Source: an uncultured Blautia sp.
Lineage (GTDB): Bacteria; Bacillota; Clostridia; Lachnospirales; Lachnospiraceae
Reading direction: 5' to 3'
Length of the DNA stretch: 64,000 nt
Assembly: GCF_947654165.1 (NCBI RefSeq)
Contig: NZ_CANTKB010000007.1
Coordinates: 62,001 to 126,000, forward strand
The position numbers and the translations under genes were made by a program. Every line of letters starts with the position of its first letter. The stretch's first letter is position 1. The notes under the pieces were generated by a model. The model was given only the letters and a program-made list of their open reading frames with translations, ran no database searches and was not told the DNA's origin. This document shows, in pieces, positions 44,182 through 53,207 of the stretch.

Positions 44182-44251
44182 AATGCCATCCTCCTGAAGT
44201 TCTTTTCTATCCATTATAGTACACCCAAGAGCCTACGGCAAGCCCTTTCCA

Positions 44252-46609
44252 TCATGAATCCCAGAACCTCTTTATCTTCTCTCCCACCTGAGAAACTGTA
44301 CACACCTGGTATCCCTGCCACTCTGCAGGAAATAATTCTTGATAAGAACGTTGTAAAAACCGTTCATCCAAAAGCAGCACCACACCCCTGTCTGTTTTTG
44401 TACGTATGACTCTGCCTGCTGCCTGAAGCACCTTATTCATCCCTGGATAACGATAAGCATAAGCAAACCCCATATTGCCTTTTTTGTCATAATATTCTTT
44501 CAAAATTTCCCTTTCACTTCCCACCTGAGGCAAACCAGTTCCAACAATGGCTGCACCAATGAGTTTTTTCCCCGCCAGGTCAATTCCTTCTGAAAAAATA
44601 CCTCCCATCACACAAAAACCTGCTAAAGTCTCCTCTCCTTCTTCCTGGAACTGCTCTAAAAAGTCTTCCCTTTCCTGTTCCGACATGGAAGGAGTCTGAT
44701 ACAAACATTGAACCTTACTATGGGTTTTCTCCAATTTTTCTTCCAGTACCTGGCAAATATCTTCCATCATACGATACGATGGAAAAAATACCAGGTAATT
44801 TCCCTTCTTTCCCAAAAGCATCTGCAAAATATATTCTGCCATTTTATCATATTCTGATGCATCTCTTCTGGTGTATTTACTACTCACATCTCTTGCCACC
44901 AAAAGTTTTAAATTCTCTCTCGGAAATGGGGAATTGGCATAAATAGCATAATCATCCTCCCGCATACTAAACAAAGAGCGATAATAGGGAAGAGGCAAAA
45001 AAGTCCCCGAAAAAAACACGGTACTCTTTCCTTTATTTAAACAATCCTGCAAATTTCTTTTTGGATTCACACAAAACAGTGTAATAAGAAAATCTCCCTG
45101 TTCCCCATAATGCGTATATATGACATAGTTCTCATCAGTAAGCTCATACATATTTAAAAAATGGCGCACCTCAAAAGAGAATTCTAAAACTGCCTTCTGC
45201 ACTTTTTCCTCATGTTCCTGTTCCAAAAAATGCTCCATTTCTCCTAATAAATTCATAAGCTGCAGAGAAAATCCTGCAACATTTTCTAAAACCTCATAAT
45301 TGTCACATTCTCGTTTATATTCTAACAAATGCTGATTGCATTTCTTCAAAAGCCGGTGCAGTTTCTTACTTACTTCTTTCACCTCTCTTGCCAGTTCTAG
45401 AAAATCCTCTTTGCACAAGGTTGCACTGTACATCTTCCTTCCTCGCTCCACCAGATTATGAGCTTCGTCAATGAGAAAAAGATAATCTCCTTTCACACCA
45501 TCACCGAAAAACCGTTTTAAATGTACCTTTGGGTCAAAGACATAATTATAATCGCAGATAATAGCATCCACCCAGTTAGACACATCCAAACACATTTCAT
45601 AAGGACACACCTGATAGTATTGTGCCTGGGTCAAAAGTTCTTCTCTCAAAAACGTATTTTTACTGTTTAAAAGATCAAACACAGCATCATTGACACGGTC
45701 AAAATGTCCCTTAGCATAAGGACATTTCTCTGGGTTGCACTCTGTTTCCTCGCACAGACATAGTTTTTCTTTTGCTGTAATGCTAAGCGTCTTATACGAA
45801 AGTCCTTTACTCTTTAAAATAGCAAAAGCTTCTTCTGCTACAGTTCTGGTAATGGTCTTCGCTGTAAGGTAAAAAATTTTATCCCCATATCCTTCCCCTA
45901 CAGCTCGCACAGCTGGGAAAATAGCTGCCATGGTCTTACCAATACCTGTGGGGGCCTGAATAAAAAGCTGCCTGCCCTTATGGATAGTATGATAAACGCC
46001 AGTTACCAGTTCTCTTTGTCCCTCTCGGTAAGGGTAAGGAAACTCTAACCCCTCCATGGAAATTTGTCTTTCCATTCTCCTTCGATACTGAAATTCTGCC
46101 CATTTATAATACTCTGCCATTAAATCCTCAAACCATTTTTTTAAATAAGAAATGCTAAACGTCTCCCTAAATCGTTTGATTTCTTCTGTTTCAATCTGGC
46201 AATAGGTCATCTGTACCTCAATATTCTCCTTTTTCAAAGGTTTTCCATACATATAAGCATAGCACATAGCCTGGGCCTTATGAACACTTATGGGTTCCTC
46301 CAGATAAACAAGTTCCATATATACGCCTTTGATTTCATCAATAACTGTGTGCCCCTCTTCCTCTATGATTCCATCCGCCCTTCCTTCCACACGAATGATA
46401 AATTCATCATATTCCTGATCCCATTGTAACGGCACTTCAGCTCGGTAAGAGGCTTTCATCTGTTTTTGTATTTTTCTATGTATTTTACTGCCCTTTAACA
46501 TAGCTTCTTTATCTGCTGCAAAGGTTCTCCGGTTATCCAGATTCCCACTTCTCAAAATAAACTCTACCAGATTTCGAACAGAAATTTGAATAATTTCTTT
46601 TTTTTCCAT
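44252..46609 (-). CDS. PD-(D/E)XK nuclease-XPD/DinG-like helicase fusion
   Basis: 785 residues. Residues 1 to about 175 resemble a Cas4/RecB-type nuclease: RVEGRADGIIEEEGHTVIDEIKG near 72-94 has the Asp and the ExK core. The helicase follows: FIQAPTGIGKTMAAIFP near 218-234 (Walker A), CLCEETECNPEKCPYAKG near 286-303 plus CPYEMCLDVSNW near 333-344 (Fe-S cluster cysteines as in XPD/DinG), LFLIDEAHNLVERG near 375-388 (DEAH box), and QAAGRVIRTKTDRGVVLLLDERF near 742-764 (motif VI). Expected to be a 5'-3' DNA helicase acting in repair. The architecture is seen in Clostridia; function is not established. The RBS is weak. Confidence 0.88.
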   Translation of the reverse strand: MEKKEIIQISVRNLVEFILRSGNLDNRRTFAADKEAMLKGSKIHRKIQKQMKASYRAEVPLQWDQEYDEFIIRVEGRADGIIEEEGHTVIDEIKGVYMELVYLEEPISVHKAQAMCYAYMYGKPLKKENIEVQMTYCQIETEEIKRFRETFSISYLKKWFEDLMAEYYKWAEFQYRRRMERQISMEGLEFPYPYREGQRELVTGVYHTIHKGRQLFIQAPTGIGKTMAAIFPAVRAVGEGYGDKIFYLTAKTITRTVAEEAFAILKSKGLSYKTLSITAKEKLCLCEETECNPEKCPYAKGHFDRVNDAVFDLLNSKNTFLREELLTQAQYYQVCPYEMCLDVSNWVDAIICDYNYVFDPKVHLKRFFGDGVKGDYLFLIDEAHNLVERGRKMYSATLCKEDFLELAREVKEVSKKLHRLLKKCNQHLLEYKRECDNYEVLENVAGFSLQLMNLLGEMEHFLEQEHEEKVQKAVLEFSFEVRHFLNMYELTDENYVIYTHYGEQGDFLITLFCVNPKRNLQDCLNKGKSTVFFSGTFLPLPYYRSLFSMREDDYAIYANSPFPRENLKLLVARDVSSKYTRRDASEYDKMAEYILQMLLGKKGNYLVFFPSYRMMEDICQVLEEKLEKTHSKVQCLYQTPSMSEQEREDFLEQFQEEGEETLAGFCVMGGIFSEGIDLAGKKLIGAAIVGTGLPQVGSEREILKEYYDKKGNMGFAYAYRYPGMNKVLQAAGRVIRTKTDRGVVLLLDERFLQRSYQELFPAEWQGYQVCTVSQVGEKIKRFWDS

Positions 46610-46646
46610 GTCTCTATTTTAGCACAGTTTTTCTCTTGAAAAAACA

Positions 46647-46694
46647 AAAAACGGTTTCTTTTGGAAATTCTTCTTTTCCTAAAGAAACCGTTTT
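46647..46694 (-). terminator. Terminator of the mrp unit
   Basis: AAAACGGTTTCTTT pairs with AAAGAAACCGTTTT with an inner GGAAA/TTTCC; T-rich on the minus-strand 3' side (TTTTTTGTTTTTTC). It lies between mrp and the helicase gene. Confidence 0.85.
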
Positions 46695-46710
46695 CTTATT
46701 TTTCTATTTT

Positions 46711-47553
46711 TTATACCTGTGGAAGATATTCTCCTGCTCCAGACAGATAAGTATTCAGAACACCTGCAAACTGACCTGCATCCACAGCCGCTGCAATATC
46801 AGAATCCAGAGGCATCTTGCCAATCACCGGAACCTGTACTTCTGCTGCTGCCGCATCAATTTTACTCTCTCCAAACACATAAATCTTCTTGCCACAATCC
46901 GGACATTTTACATAACTGTAGTTCTCTACCAGACCAAATACTGGTACATGCATCATTTCTGCCATGTTGTAAGCTTTTTTTACAATCATCTGTACCAACT
47001 CCTGAGGAGAAGACACAATAACGATTCCATCAATTGGAAGAGACTGGAATACCGTAAGAGGCACATCTCCTGTTCCTGGCGGCATATCCACAAAAAGATA
47101 ATCTAGTTCGCCCCAGATTACATCTGTCCAGAACTGTTTTACCATATTTGCCAGAATCGGACCTCTCCAAATAACTGGAGCATCTTCCTGAGGCAGCAAC
47201 AGATTAATAGACATAACCTTAATGTCATTTCCTGTCACCATAGGATAAATTCCCTTATCATCTGCCACAGCAGAACCTTTCAGTCCATACATTCTTGGAA
47301 TAGAAGGTCCTGTAATATCTGCGTCCATGATTCCCACACGGAAGCCCTGGTATGCCATTTCATTGGCCAAAGAAGCGGTTACCATGGATTTACCAACTCC
47401 GCCTTTTCCACTTACTACCCCGATTACTTTTGTAATTTTTGAATGCGCATTTAACTGTTCTTTTGGAACGCCGTTACCTTTTGCATGACTGCATCCAGCA
47501 CAACTTTCCTTATCACAGGATTTGTTGTCACATTGTTTCTTTTCTTCGCTCAT
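46711..47553 (-). CDS. mrp: Mrp/NBP35-family ATP-binding iron-sulfur carrier
   Basis: 280 residues. An N-terminal Cys group CDNKSCDKESCAGCSHAKG near 8-26 that could hold a cluster, then the deviant Walker A GVVSGKGGVGKSMVTASLA near 46-64, DYLFVDMPPGTGDVPLTV near 150-167 and CPDCGKKIYVFGE near 216-228 with the CxxC used by Mrp/Nbp35 dimers for a bridging 4Fe-4S cluster. It assembles or carries Fe-S clusters. Adjacent to a CsoR-type repressor gene. Confidence 0.93.
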   Translation of the reverse strand: MSEEKKQCDNKSCDKESCAGCSHAKGNGVPKEQLNAHSKITKVIGVVSGKGGVGKSMVTASLANEMAYQGFRVGIMDADITGPSIPRMYGLKGSAVADDKGIYPMVTGNDIKVMSINLLLPQEDAPVIWRGPILANMVKQFWTDVIWGELDYLFVDMPPGTGDVPLTVFQSLPIDGIVIVSSPQELVQMIVKKAYNMAEMMHVPVFGLVENYSYVKCPDCGKKIYVFGESKIDAAAAEVQVPVIGKMPLDSDIAAAVDAGQFAGVLNTYLSGAGEYLPQV

Positions 47554-47581
47554 GTTTCCCTATCCTTTCTTTTGCCATTTA

Positions 47582-47920
47582 TCATTTAATAAAACGGTCA
47601 ATCGCTTTATTCAATTCTTCTAACGCTTCATGGTCACCGCTTTCAATGGCATCTACAATACAGTGTTCAATATGATCCTGTAAAATCACTTTTCCTGTAT
47701 TATTAATGGCAGCCTTCACTGCAGACAGCTGAATCAGCACTTCACTGCAGTCTCTACCTTCTTCTACCATTCTGCGGATGGATTCCATATGGCCAATTGC
47801 ACGGGAAAGCCGGTTCAGCACAGCTTTGGTATGCGTATGGCTATGAGTATGTCCATGGTGATGCACTACAACCGTTCCATCTTCCAGGACATGGGTATGC
47901 TCCTGCCCTTTTTGATCCAT
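47582..47920 (-). CDS. CsoR/FrmR-family metal-sensing repressor with His-rich N-terminus
   Basis: 112 residues. The DUF156 helical fold starts near 32 (VLNRLSRAIGHMESIRRMVEEGRDCSEVLIQLSAVKAA), with the conserved Cys in RDCSEV and the His and Cys in LQDHIEHCIVD, the Cys-His-Cys set of copper-type CsoR sensors. The first 31 residues are unusual, holding ten His (HTHVLEDGTVVVHHHGHTHS and following), which could bind Ni, Co, Zn or Cu. It lies 28 bp upstream of mrp on the same transcript. GAGGAGGAC precedes the ATG. Confidence 0.9.
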   Translation of the reverse strand: MDQKGQEHTHVLEDGTVVVHHHGHTHSHTHTKAVLNRLSRAIGHMESIRRMVEEGRDCSEVLIQLSAVKAAINNTGKVILQDHIEHCIVDAIESGDHEALEELNKAIDRFIK

Positions 47921-47991
47921 TTCTGTGTCCTCCTCTCTCGCACTTCTTCCATTATATCAAACCTATCTAAAAAAGCAACGGAAAAAAACTG

Positions 47992-48231
47992 TTAAAACTG
48001 GGAAAATGTATATTTCTGGTGAATCGACGCTGTCATAATGTCGAAAACCACACTGCCATCAGCCCGGTCTGTACGTTCAATCTTCAGCTCCCCTTCATTT
48101 TTAAATTTTTCCCTTACATATTCCTCCAAATCTGCATCTTTAGGCAGCTGGATTTCTTCTATAAAAACGTCCCTCATCTGATTTCCCGGACATAAATTCA
48201 AAATCTCATGGATTACTTCATAATCTACCAT
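47992..48231 (-). CDS. Small conserved-looking protein, unknown
   Basis: 79 residues with a clear GGAGA RBS eight bases before the ATG at 48231. The sequence is acidic and probably folded (EEYVREKFKNEGELKIERTDRADGSVVFDI), with one Cys (LCPGNQMRD). There is no membrane segment and no motif I can name. It lies 71 bp upstream of the CsoR-type gene in the same direction and may be the first gene of that transcript. Confidence 0.7.
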   Translation of the reverse strand: MVDYEVIHEILNLCPGNQMRDVFIEEIQLPKDADLEEYVREKFKNEGELKIERTDRADGSVVFDIMTASIHQKYTFSQF

Positions 48232-48327
48232 AATAAATTTCTCCTTCCTTGTACTACATATAGTGCAATCATTATACCACGAAACTCCCCTTTGGAAAGA
48301 TTTTTCATAAAAAAAGAAAAAAAGAAG

Positions 48328-48356
48328 TTGCCAAGTGTCGCATTATGTCATATGAT
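48328..48356 (+). promoter_or_regulatory. xpt promoter
   Basis: TTGCCA at 48328-48333, 17-bp spacer, TATGAT at 48351-48356. The leader to the ATG at 48414 is about 50 nt and shows no purine-riboswitch sequence. Confidence 0.75.
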
Positions 48357-48413
48357 GTTTAGTATCAAAATTTTATCTATTTTTATTGTATAAGAACCGG
48401 GAGGATACCAGAT

Positions 48414-48986
48414 ATGCAGCTTTTAAAAGAACGTATTTTAAAAGACGGAATTGTAAAACCAGGAAATATTTTAAAGGTGGACAGCTTTTTAAATCATCAG
48501 ATGGATATTCCTTTCATTAATGAAATTGGAAAAGAATTTAAACGTATTTACGCAGATGCACCTATTACCAAAATTCTCACCATCGAGGCATCTGGTATAG
48601 GAATTGCTTGTATTGTAGCACAGTATTTCAACGTACCTGTTGTATTCGCAAAAAAAGCCCAGAGCTTAAATCTGGATGGCGAAATGTACAGCACAAAAAT
48701 TGAATCCTTTACTCATAAGAAGGTTTACGATGTAATTCTGTCTAAAAAATTCCTTGGACCAGAAGACCATGTGTTGATTATTGACGATTTCCTGGCAAAT
48801 GGCTGTGCCTTGAAAGGACTGATTGAAATTGTAAAAACCTCTGGTGCCTTTTTAGAAGGTACCGGTATTGTCATTGAAAAAGGATTCCAGCATGGAGGAG
48901 ATATGCTTCGCGAAGAAGGCATTCGAGTAGAATCTCTGGCTATTATTGACTCTATGACTGACGACTCTCTTACTTTCCGTGAATAA
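48414..48986 (+). CDS. xpt: Xanthine phosphoribosyltransferase
   Basis: 190 residues. The PRPP-binding loop is VLIIDDFLANGCALKGL near residues 122-138, and the N-terminal MQLLKERILKDGIVKPGNILKVDSFLNHQMD is typical of Xpt. It converts xanthine and PRPP to XMP in purine salvage. GGGAGG precedes the ATG. It is followed by an ECF S component after 105 bp and may share a transcript. Confidence 0.95.
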   Translation: MQLLKERILKDGIVKPGNILKVDSFLNHQMDIPFINEIGKEFKRIYADAPITKILTIEASGIGIACIVAQYFNVPVVFAKKAQSLNLDGEMYSTKIESFTHKKVYDVILSKKFLGPEDHVLIIDDFLANGCALKGLIEIVKTSGAFLEGTGIVIEKGFQHGGDMLREEGIRVESLAIIDSMTDDSLTFRE

Positions 48987-49091
48987 TACTCTCCTCAACT
49001 GGCTTGGTCAATTTTACTTAAACTGGCTCTTTATTAAAGTCCACTTGCAGTTTATAGTAAGAAAAACCACCAAAAAGGAGGAATCTTATTT

Positions 49092-49619
49092 ATGAAAGGA
49101 AATACCAAAAAACTGATTCTGGCAGCATTATTTGCAGCCTTGTCTTGTGTAGCTACTATGTCCATCCGCATCCCCACCCCAGGTACTGGCGGTTATATCC
49201 ATCCAGGCGATGCTATTGTCATTCTGAGCGGTGTAATTCTTGGACCTGTGTGGGGGAGCCTGGCAGCAGGTATTGGTTCCTGTATGTCAGACCTTTTAGG
49301 AGGATACCTGATGTATGTCCCTATTACGTTTGTCATAAAAGGGCTCGTTGCTTTTTGTTCTGCCTTAGCTTACGAAAAACTGGGAAAAACACAAAAATCC
49401 CGCTATATCGGTGTAGCAGCAGGCGGTTTGATTGATATGATTTTAGTTGCAGGGGGCTATTTCATCTGTGAATACTTTATGTATGGTGTAGGCGCCTTTT
49501 CCAGCATCCCAGCCAATCTCATCCAGGGCGCAAGTGGTCTGATACTCTCTCTGGTACTTTATCCAATCCTTATGACTGTCCCAGAAGTAAAACACATGAC
49601 CACGCTTCACCACTCCTAA
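49092..49619 (+). CDS. ECF transporter S component
   Basis: 175 residues with five to six membrane segments. The N-terminal LILAALFAALSCVATMSIRIPTPGTGGYIHPGDAIVIL near 7-44 fits the S-component start (ECF_trnsprt family), where the loop after segment 1 closes over the substrate. It would work with a shared EcfA/A'/T module encoded elsewhere. The vitamin is not predictable; nearness to xpt could hint at a purine-like ligand, but that is weak. AAAGGAGGAA precedes the ATG. Confidence 0.85.
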   Translation: MKGNTKKLILAALFAALSCVATMSIRIPTPGTGGYIHPGDAIVILSGVILGPVWGSLAAGIGSCMSDLLGGYLMYVPITFVIKGLVAFCSALAYEKLGKTQKSRYIGVAAGGLIDMILVAGGYFICEYFMYGVGAFSSIPANLIQGASGLILSLVLYPILMTVPEVKHMTTLHHS

Positions 49620-49635
49620 TCAATTTATGAACAAC

Positions 49636-49701
49636 AAAACCATTCTGCTATTTATGCTCAACAACAACACAAATTGTGCATAAACGGTAGGATGGTTTTT
49701 A
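49636..49701 (+). terminator. Terminator after the ECF S component
   Basis: AAACCATTCTGC and TTTATGC pair with GCATAAA and GGTAGGATGGTTT; the right arm ends in TTTTT. It is 18 bp after the stop codon. Confidence 0.75.
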
Positions 49702-49733
49702 ATATGCTTTCTTTATACTACGATAACCTCTTT

Positions 49734-49952
49734 TTATTTTCTCTCTTTTTGGTTCTTACTTTCTTGTTCCATATAAGCAAAAACCTGTTTCATCATCTGG
49801 CAACTTTCTCCATAAATACAAGTACCATAATCACAATCAATCTGGTCCAGCTTAAGTCCATCTGTTTCATAATGAAACTCTCCTACTGCTGTCCGCGCCA
49901 TATCATATGCCCTGCAATAGCCTTGGAAAAATTCTTCCATTATTTCACTCAT
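49734..49952 (-). CDS. Small protein coupled to dinB, unknown
   Basis: 72 residues. It overlaps the dinB stop by eight bases and has its own good RBS (GAGGGAG, seven bases), so it is very probably translated. The sequence is acidic with three Cys after residue 37 (QIDCDYGTCIYGESCQMMK), perhaps a metal site or redox group. I recognise no family. It ends the xth-selD-dinB operon, so an accessory role in DNA repair is possible but unproven. Confidence 0.7.
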   Translation of the reverse strand: MSEIMEEFFQGYCRAYDMARTAVGEFHYETDGLKLDQIDCDYGTCIYGESCQMMKQVFAYMEQESKNQKERK

Positions 49953-51216
49953 GTTTTTTCTCCCTCAGTGTCTTTAAATTCACCTGTCTTCCATCTGGAT
50001 GACCGCCTGTCATATTCTCCACTCTTTTATTGTCTAAAAAAGACGCCCGCATAATGGCATTGTTTCCAAACTTCTTTCTGATCTGATCCACTGCCTGATC
50101 CATTTTTTCCATTTTCTCGTAATCTGTGGTATCGAACAGGTTCATCTGCCTCCCCCGTTCTTCCCGGGATACCTTACTGGTGTGCACCCCAAGATGCCGG
50201 ATCGGACTTCCGTCCCACAATTCTTCAAAAAGCATACACACGGTATGATAAATCTCATCTGTAATATTGGTAGGTGCCGCCATGACCTTTTGATGAGAGA
50301 CTGTCTTTAATTCAAAATTTCGAATGGATACAGAAACAACCTCGGCCCTGACATCTGCCTTTCGCAGTCTGGATGCCACAGTCTCACACAGAGAAAGCAG
50401 TACCATCTTAGCCGTAACCTCATCGGTCACATCAAAGGCAATGGTGGTACTGTTGCCATACCCTTTATTTTCCTGTGCTGTCCCCTCCACCAGAGATGCA
50501 TCCATTCCATTGGCAAACCTCCAGATACTTTCTCCCTGCTTTTTCAGATGATGTTTCAACACTTCCACATCTGTACCGGCCAGTTCCCCGATGGTATAAA
50601 TCCCAAGTTTTTTCAGAACTCCCGCTGTCGCCTTCCCCACAAACAAAAGATCCGACACCGGAAGGGGCCACATTTTCTGAGCAATCTCTTCCGGAAACAG
50701 CGTGTGAACCCGATCTGGTTTTTCAAAATCCGAAGCCATTTTCGCCAGATATTTATTGCTTGAAATCCCCACATTCACCGTAAATCCCAGTTCCCTGCTG
50801 ATGCGGTTCTTAAGCTTATGTGCAAAAGCCACCGGCTCCCCGATAAGATGCTCCATCCCTGTCATATCCATAAATGCTTCATCAATACTGTACTGCTCCA
50901 CATCCGGACTGTATTCTCTCAGGATGTTCATAAACTGTCCGGAATATTCCTTATACATACCATGATGAGCCGGAACAATGGTAAGACCGGGACATTTTTT
51001 CAATGCATCGGTAATCGGCTCCCCTGTTTTTACTCCGCAGGCTTTGGCTGACATAGATTTCGCCAGGATGATTCCTCTTCGTTTTGTCCTGTCTCCGCCT
51101 ACCGCACATGGAATTTCTCTCAGATCCACCGTGCCTTTTTGTTCTCTCAGCCGATACACAGCCTCCCAGGATAAAAACGCACTGTTCACATCAATATGAA
51201 AAATCACTTGTTTCAC
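49945..51216 (-). CDS. dinB: Y-family DNA polymerase (Pol IV/UmuC type)
   Basis: 423 residues from a GTG at 51216, seven bases after GAGGCGG; a TTG at 51243 would overlap selD and has no RBS. IFHIDVNSAFLSWEAVYRL near 4-22 has the first catalytic Asp, EQYSIDEAFMDMTG near 108-121 the Asp-Glu pair, and VGISSNKYLAKMASDFEKPD near 150-169 the family motif. It carries out error-prone bypass synthesis. The C-terminal LNPFD-like segment appears as QMNLFDTTDY near 358-367, a possible beta-clamp contact. Confidence 0.93.
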   Translation of the reverse strand: MKQVIFHIDVNSAFLSWEAVYRLREQKGTVDLREIPCAVGGDRTKRRGIILAKSMSAKACGVKTGEPITDALKKCPGLTIVPAHHGMYKEYSGQFMNILREYSPDVEQYSIDEAFMDMTGMEHLIGEPVAFAHKLKNRISRELGFTVNVGISSNKYLAKMASDFEKPDRVHTLFPEEIAQKMWPLPVSDLLFVGKATAGVLKKLGIYTIGELAGTDVEVLKHHLKKQGESIWRFANGMDASLVEGTAQENKGYGNSTTIAFDVTDEVTAKMVLLSLCETVASRLRKADVRAEVVSVSIRNFELKTVSHQKVMAAPTNITDEIYHTVCMLFEELWDGSPIRHLGVHTSKVSREERGRQMNLFDTTDYEKMEKMDQAVDQIRKKFGNNAIMRASFLDNKRVENMTGGHPDGRQVNLKTLREKKHE

Positions 51217-51229
51217 AACTGACCGCCTC

Positions 51230-52285
51230 TTATCTGTTTCCAATCACCTGAATATACGTTTCCTGTTTTTCCTTTACACATCCTATGACAGCCGCCGCAG
51301 TGGCAATCCCGCTGTGCTCCAGTGCTGCCAGGATCTCTTCTGCATACACGGCTTCCACACACGCCAGAAGCCCTCCTGAAGTCTGCGGATCAAAAATCAG
51401 GTCTTCCACTTCCTCCGAGATTCCCCGCCCCAGGCTTACCTCCTGCTTCTGGTAATTTTTATTCCTGTAAGTGCCTTCCGGAACCAGCCCCATAGAAGCA
51501 TACCAGAGTGCTTCGGGCAAAACCTGCAGTTTTTCCGCATGGATCTCCAAGGTCACCTCACTGGCTCTTGCGATTTCCAGACTATGCCCTGCCAAGGAGA
51601 ACCCTGTCACATCCGTACAGCAATGAATGGGAAATTCTGCAAACACTTCCTTTGCAATTTTGTTCAGGCTGGTCATACTCTTTCTGGCTGCCTCCATAGC
51701 TTCCCGGGAAGCCATGTCTGCCTTCACCGCTGTATTGATGATGCCTGTTCCCAAAGGCTTTGTAAGGATCATCACATCTCCCGGTCCTGCTCCATAATTT
51801 TTCCAGACTTTATCCGGGTGTACAAAACCGGTGACCGACATGCCGTACTTCGGCTCCTCATCATTTATGGAATGTCCGCCTGCCAGAACGGCTCCGGCTT
51901 CCTGTACCTTGGATGCTCCCCCTGCCAGAATCGCCTCCAGCCCTTCCGGGCCAAGACAATTGGGATAAGCCACGATATTCAGAGCCACTTTCGGTTCCCC
52001 TCCCATGGCATAAATATCACTCATGGCATTGGCAGCCGCAATCTGCCCAAAAGTATAGGGATCATCCACCATAGGCGGAAAAAAATCAAGGGTCTGGATC
52101 AGTGCCAGATCCTCTGAGATGCGGTACACCGCAGCATCATCCGAGGTTTCCACCCCTACCAGCAGGTTTTCATCCTGAAATCCGGGTAATTTGCCCACCA
52201 CTTCCGCAAGGATCTGAGGACTTAACTTTGCTGCACAGCCTGCACTTTTAGAAAGCTGTGTCAGACGGATCTCTTCACTTTTCAC
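51230..52285 (-). CDS. selD: Selenide, water dikinase
   Basis: 351 residues starting with GTG (GGAGG seven bases upstream), overlapping xth by four bases. The catalytic loop is SAGCAAKLS near residues 14-22: Cys17 and Lys20 are in place, a cysteine and not a selenocysteine form. GVETSDDAAVYRI near 44-56 and DPQTSGGLLACV near 309-320 complete the PurM-like fold. It makes selenophosphate from selenide and ATP for tRNA, selenoprotein or cofactor use. No selA or selB lies in the window. Confidence 0.96.
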   Translation of the reverse strand: MKSEEIRLTQLSKSAGCAAKLSPQILAEVVGKLPGFQDENLLVGVETSDDAAVYRISEDLALIQTLDFFPPMVDDPYTFGQIAAANAMSDIYAMGGEPKVALNIVAYPNCLGPEGLEAILAGGASKVQEAGAVLAGGHSINDEEPKYGMSVTGFVHPDKVWKNYGAGPGDVMILTKPLGTGIINTAVKADMASREAMEAARKSMTSLNKIAKEVFAEFPIHCCTDVTGFSLAGHSLEIARASEVTLEIHAEKLQVLPEALWYASMGLVPEGTYRNKNYQKQEVSLGRGISEEVEDLIFDPQTSGGLLACVEAVYAEEILAALEHSGIATAAAVIGCVKEKQETYIQVIGNR

Positions 52286-53037
52286 AGAGTAACCTCCACT
52301 TCCACAGGACAGTGGTCAGAGCCAAATACCTCTGTGTGAATCTTCGCTGAAACCAACTTCTGCTCCAGTGCTTTTGAGACACAGAAATAATCAATCCGCC
52401 ACCCTGCATTTTTTTCTCTTGCCTTAAACCGGTAGGACCACCAGGAATAAATCCCTGTCTCCTCCGGATAAAAATAACGGAATGTATCAATAAAACCAGC
52501 TTCCAGAAGTTCCGTGAATTTGCCTCTCTCTTCGTCCGTAAATCCCGCATTATGACGATTTGTCTTTGGATTTTTCAGGTCAATCTCCCTGTGTGCCACG
52601 TTCAGATCCCCGCAGAAAATCACCGGCTTCTTTTCATCCAGTTTCTTTAAATATGCCCGGAAATCATCTTCCCACTTCATGCGGTAATCTAACCTTGCCA
52701 GTTCATTCTGAGAATTGGGGGTATAAACCGTGACCATATAAAAATCTTCATACTCCAGCGTGATCACACGCCCTTCCTGATCATGTTCTTCTATACCGAT
52801 CCCATATGCCACGGACATAGGCTCCTTCTTGGCAAAAACAGCGGTACCGGAATACCCTTTTTTCACTGCATAATTCCAGTAGCAATGATATCCTTCCGGT
52901 GCAAAATCAATCTGACCTTCCTGCAGCTTTGTCTCCTGAAGACAGAAAAAATCAGCGTCTTCTTTTTCAAAATATTCTGTAAAACCCTTTTGTACACAGG
53001 CCCGGAGTCCATTTACATTCCACGAAATAAATTTCAT
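52282..53037 (-). CDS. xth: Exodeoxyribonuclease III / AP endonuclease
   Basis: 251 residues, standard length. MKFISWNVNGLRACVQKGF, ADFFCLQETKLQEG near 29-42 (catalytic Glu), VYTPNSQNELARLDYRMKWE near 103-122, FCGDLNVAHREIDLKNPK near 139-156 (Asp-Asn) and GSDHCPVEVEV at the end (Asp-His). It cleaves at abasic sites in base excision repair. First gene of the xth-selD-dinB-small ORF operon. Confidence 0.96.
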   Translation of the reverse strand: MKFISWNVNGLRACVQKGFTEYFEKEDADFFCLQETKLQEGQIDFAPEGYHCYWNYAVKKGYSGTAVFAKKEPMSVAYGIGIEEHDQEGRVITLEYEDFYMVTVYTPNSQNELARLDYRMKWEDDFRAYLKKLDEKKPVIFCGDLNVAHREIDLKNPKTNRHNAGFTDEERGKFTELLEAGFIDTFRYFYPEETGIYSWWSYRFKAREKNAGWRIDYFCVSKALEQKLVSAKIHTEVFGSDHCPVEVEVTL

Positions 53038-53129
53038 CTTTTTTCCCTTTCTTGTCTATTTGCACATCTTTCCATTCATTATACACTATTTTTTCTCCCT
53101 TGCGAAGAAAAAAAGTTGCCTGAAATGTC

Positions 53130-53159
53130 TTTACGAATCCTTTTCCATGAGTATATAAT
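53130..53159 (+). promoter_or_regulatory. Promoter of the PurF homologue
   Basis: TTTACG at 53130-53135, 18-bp spacer, perfect TATAAT at 53154-53159. The leader is about 40 nt with GAAAAGGAGAAT before the ATG at 53208. Confidence 0.65.
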
Positions 53160-53207
53160 GAATACGTATGACGAAATCCAACGAAATACAAGAAAAGGAG
53201 AATAAAA

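Noticed and set aside
48357..48413. Purine riboswitch in front of xpt
   Set aside because: The leader is only about 50 nt and lacks the conserved loop sequences of the guanine/xanthine aptamers.
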